DNA of 16,455 bases from CBEUVQ01 sp965546615 (GTDB taxonomy: Bacteria > Bacillota > Desulfotomaculia > Desulfotomaculales > Desulfohalotomaculaceae). A program made the position numbers and the translations under genes. The stretch covers positions 1 through 16,455 of the forward strand of contig CBEUVQ010000043.1 in the NCBI GenBank assembly GCA_965546615.1, read 5' to 3'. The notes beneath the pieces were generated by a model. The model saw only the letters and a list, made by a program, of their open reading frames with translations. It had not been told where the DNA came from and did no database searches. Shown here piece after piece: positions 14,433 through 16,455 of the stretch. Every line of letters starts with the position of its first letter. Positions within the stretch are counted from its first letter, which is position 1.

Positions 14433-15158
14433 TTGCGAACACTCGTTATTAGCGACATTCATGGCTGTTTGGATGAATTTTTAGAACTTTTGGATGCAGT
14501 CGATTATAAAGTCGGTAAAGACCGGCTTATCCTTTTAGGGGATTATGTGGACAGAGGCCCAAAAAGTAAGGAAGTTGTTCAACAATTACTGGAAATGGAA
14601 AAGAACGATAAAGTGATTATTTTAAAGGGAAATCATGATGAGCGCTTTGTTTCATTGGTAGAAGACGATAGTCCGGCGCTTTTGGAGATGTTTTTTAAAT
14701 ACGGTGGTTACGAAACACTGAGAAGCTATGTTCCCGAATTTTCGATGGAGGGTTTAAATAAAGCCATTGATTTCATTCGTACGGAATACCGCCATCATAT
14801 CGAATTTTTGGATAGAACGAAACTGTATTTTGAAGATGAACATTTTATTTACGTTCATGCCGGATTAGATCCGAACTATAAAAATTGGCAGCAGCAGCCG
14901 AAAGAGAATTTTTATACCATTCGGGAAGCCTTTCTCAACGAGAGGATTGAAACAGAAAAGCGAATCGTCTTCGGACACACATCCACCCCTTGGATTCACC
15001 ATTCCGGAGATATTTGGTTTAACAGCGAAAAAATCGGAATCGACGGAGGATGCGTTTTTGGCTATCAGTTGAACTGCCTGGAAATCGGAAGCAGCGGGGA
15101 ATTAAAACAATATCAAGTTCCATCTAAATTAAACAATGGGGAAAAACCCGGTCAGTAA
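14433..15158 (+). CDS. PPP-type metallophosphatase (serine/threonine phosphatase I / ApaH-like)
   Basis: The 241-residue protein has all the metal-binding motifs of the calcineurin-like PPP phosphatases: D8-x-H10 (SDIHG), GDYVDRG (36-42), GNHDE (66-70), then a later HAG histidine and FGHT. It would hydrolyse phosphoproteins or dinucleoside polyphosphates. Homologues in bacilli usually begin MRTLVISDIHG, so TTG 14433, nine bases after the AAGGG stretch, is preferred. ATG 14427 in the same frame adds two residues and is possible. A strong hairpin terminator follows at 15183. Base composition resembles the Tm-1 pair rather than the ars region. Its exact substrate cannot be told. Confidence 0.88.
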   Translation: MRTLVISDIHGCLDEFLELLDAVDYKVGKDRLILLGDYVDRGPKSKEVVQQLLEMEKNDKVIILKGNHDERFVSLVEDDSPALLEMFFKYGGYETLRSYVPEFSMEGLNKAIDFIRTEYRHHIEFLDRTKLYFEDEHFIYVHAGLDPNYKNWQQQPKENFYTIREAFLNERIETEKRIVFGHTSTPWIHHSGDIWFNSEKIGIDGGCVFGYQLNCLEIGSSGELKQYQVPSKLNNGEKPGQ

Positions 15159-15182
15159 AATTTCTTGTAAAGCTATTATGAT

Positions 15183-15229
15183 AATGCATTTGGCGGCTAA
15201 CGTATTACGCCAAATGCATTTTATTTTTT
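15183..15229 (+). terminator. Strong terminator after the phosphatase gene
   Basis: AATGCATTTGGCG (15183-15195) and CGCCAAATGCATT (15208-15220) form a perfect 13-bp stem with a 12-base loop, followed by TTATTTTTT. Confidence 0.88.
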
Positions 15230-15357
15230 GCTTATCCCAACACTTATTATAGAACTTAAAAAACCCGTCCGGTTAAGGGGTGTATTATCCGGTCTTACTG
15301 AAGGAGCCGGGAAGATGACTTAGCTGCAAAGCAAAATTTGTCTATTCAAGCAGCAAA

Positions 15358-15412
15358 ATAGTTGACAGTGGAAACTAAATACGCCATAATAATAGTTGAC
15401 AGAGGAAACTAT
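15358..15412 (+). promoter_or_regulatory. marR-permease promoter with two operator-like repeats
   Basis: A box reading ATAGTTGACAGTGGAAACTA (15358-15377) recurs as ATAGTTGACAGAGGAAACTA (15392-15411), 34 bases on, with one difference. Each has ATAGTT/AACTA ends, so each is a rough inverted repeat. The first box contains the -35 TTGACA (15362-15367), and CATAAT (15385-15390) follows after 17 bases, giving a near-consensus promoter. The second box covers the expected transcription start. This is the layout of an autorepressed promoter, and the MarR gene begins at 15428. Confidence 0.7.
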
Positions 15413-15427
15413 TATAGGAGGATAGTT

Positions 15428-15874
15428 ATGGATAAAAACATACCGGAGATTTACAATTTAATCCAAGATTTGTCGTGGTATTTCGGCAATCAAGGGTTTG
15501 ACAGTGAATGCTGTGAAGATTTATCTTTAGCGGAATACATGGCGCTGAAAAAGGTCTGTGATAATAAAAACATCACTATTTTGGAAATAGGTGCTGCACT
15601 TAATATAACCAAAAGCGGTATAAGCAAAATAATCGATCGCCTGGAGAAAAAAAAGTATGTATCTAAAGAGCATTCTGCCTATGACGGAAGGGTTTGCTGT
15701 GTGGTAGCAACAGATAAAGGTGTTAATGCGATAAACAAAATTGCCGATCGCTACAGTCAATATTTACTTGAAGCACTTAGTGACGAAGATTCGCAATCCT
15801 TAGAGGACATCAAAAAAGCATTGAGCTTGATGTTTGATGCAGTTCAAAAAAAAGGATTTCTGAATAAACGATAG
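15428..15874 (+). CDS. Cysteine-rich MarR-family regulator of the adjacent permease
   Basis: The 148-residue protein has the MarR winged helix: ITILEIGAALNITKSGISKI (about 49-68) as the recognition region, DRLEKKKYVSKEHSAYDGRV leading into the wing, then VATDKG. It has five cysteines, with vicinal pairs at 28-29 (SECCED) and 90-91 (RVCCVV, in the wing) and a single Cys44. Vicinal pairs suit sensing of thiol-reactive metalloids or oxidants; this is inference. ATG 15428 is six bases after AGGAGG (15416-15421). An in-frame TTG at 15362 lies in the -35 box and is not the start. The permease begins 12 bases after the stop, with its ribosome binding site overlapping the stop codon, so the two form an operon. 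The repeated boxes upstream are its likely binding sites. Confidence 0.88.
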   Translation: MDKNIPEIYNLIQDLSWYFGNQGFDSECCEDLSLAEYMALKKVCDNKNITILEIGAALNITKSGISKIIDRLEKKKYVSKEHSAYDGRVCCVVATDKGVNAINKIADRYSQYLLEALSDEDSQSLEDIKKALSLMFDAVQKKGFLNKR

Positions 15875-15886
15875 GAGGCCTTGTTA

Positions 15887-16455
15887 TTGAATACCTTAGT
15901 TGAAAGTATTAAATACTTTTTCTATATTGCAGCAGAATTAACCGTTCTTTTTCTTGCTGTAAGCACCGTTGTAGCGCTTGTGCTGATGTATCTTCCACGG
16001 GAAAGTATTAAAAAATGGATGAGAGATAAAGGGATTTTCGGAAACATAGTAGGTGCATTTTTTGGTTCTTTAACGCCGTTTTGTGCATGTTCAACGGTTC
16101 CACTTACTCTGGGATTTCTTGAAATGGGAATTCCGTTTGGCGTTGTAATGTCCTTTGTAATAGCCTCGCCTTTGTTAAATCCAATTATTATTGCCATGAT
16201 GGCAGCTTTAATGGGGATAAATATTACTTTAATATATTTCTTTATAACATTTGTAGGTGCAATAGTATTTGGTATATTGTTAGAAAAAATAGGAGGAGTA
16301 AATCTTGTAAAAAGGGTGCGCATAAAAGGTGGTTACAGAGAAAACACAATTTCTCCGCAGCTGTTCAAAGACAAACTGAAATTGGCCTTTTCAAAAGCTT
16401 GGGGAGATTTTAAGGGAGTGCTTATCTATTTACTGATTGGGGTTGGGCTGGGGGC
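15887..16455 (+). CDS. ArsP/DUF318-family permease, 3' end outside the window
   Basis: An open frame of 189 full codons runs to the window edge without a stop. It starts at TTG 15887, eight bases after AGGAGG (15873-15878); an earlier TTG at 15881 is only two bases from that site. The protein has membrane helices at about 8-30 and 50-70, then the family signature TPFCACSTVPLTLGF (about 64-78) and SFVIASPLLNPIII. A charged cytoplasmic loop (KRVRIKGGYRE) precedes the next helix. DUF318/ArsP permeases export trivalent organoarsenicals or related metalloids in characterised cases; the cysteine pair C-A-C matches the C-S-C of the broken permease at 143. Co-transcription with a cysteine-rich MarR protein supports stress-induced efflux. 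About half of the protein is likely missing. Confidence 0.85.
   Translation, partial: MNTLVESIKYFFYIAAELTVLFLAVSTVVALVLMYLPRESIKKWMRDKGIFGNIVGAFFGSLTPFCACSTVPLTLGFLEMGIPFGVVMSFVIASPLLNPIIIAMMAALMGINITLIYFFITFVGAIVFGILLEKIGGVNLVKRVRIKGGYRENTISPQLFKDKLKLAFSKAWGDFKGVLIYLLIGVGLG

Noticed and set aside
15265..15320. CGTCCGGTT and GAGCCGGGA stretches recalling the end of a group II intron
   Set aside because: The domain V stem cannot be formed from the neighbouring bases and no reverse-transcriptase gene is present.
15922..16323. 133-codon minus-strand frame in the second permease
   Set aside because: It is a shadow of the ArsP-type coding frame, which has the family motif on the plus strand.

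Overview
The window comes from a low-G+C Firmicute (Bacillota), probably an anaerobe. The evidence is strong AGGAGG-type ribosome binding sites, ATA/AGA-rich codons in most genes, TTGACA/TATAAT-type promoters, an anaerobe-type ars operon and a polyferredoxin remnant. I cannot name the genus. No rRNA, tRNA, CRISPR array or intact insertion sequence was seen.

Positions 1-5213 form an arsenic-resistance region. It holds the tail of a probable thioredoxin-like protein, an ArsP/DUF318-type permease broken by a one-base frameshift, an ArsR repressor, then arsD, arsA, a small seven-cysteine HesB/IscA-like protein and a thioredoxin-type arsC. No ArsB or Acr3 carrier lies in this operon, so the membrane partner of the ArsA ATPase is an open question. 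The operon ends at a strong hairpin terminator that also sits directly in front of the next gene. That gene (5226-6749) is a chemoreceptor-like protein with its Cache-like sensor at the C-terminus, after the signalling coiled coil.

Positions 6895-11847 hold two divergent LysR-regulator/target pairs: LysR with a B3/B4 (PheRS editing-like) domain protein, and LysR with a YeiH-family exporter. Between them is an N-terminally truncated 4Fe-4S polyferredoxin, and an SdpI-family membrane protein follows.

Positions 12150-15158 are visibly richer in G+C and carry a translationally linked pair, a Tm-1-like ATP-binding protein and a TIM-barrel protein, then a PPP-type phosphatase. The pair matches the two halves of the plant Tm-1 protein. 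This block may have a different origin from its surroundings.

Positions 15358-16455 start a second metalloid-type transport unit: a promoter with two repeated operator-like boxes, a cysteine-rich MarR regulator, and an ArsP-family permease that runs off the window end. The window is thus bracketed by two permeases of one superfamily, each with its own type of thiol-rich regulator.
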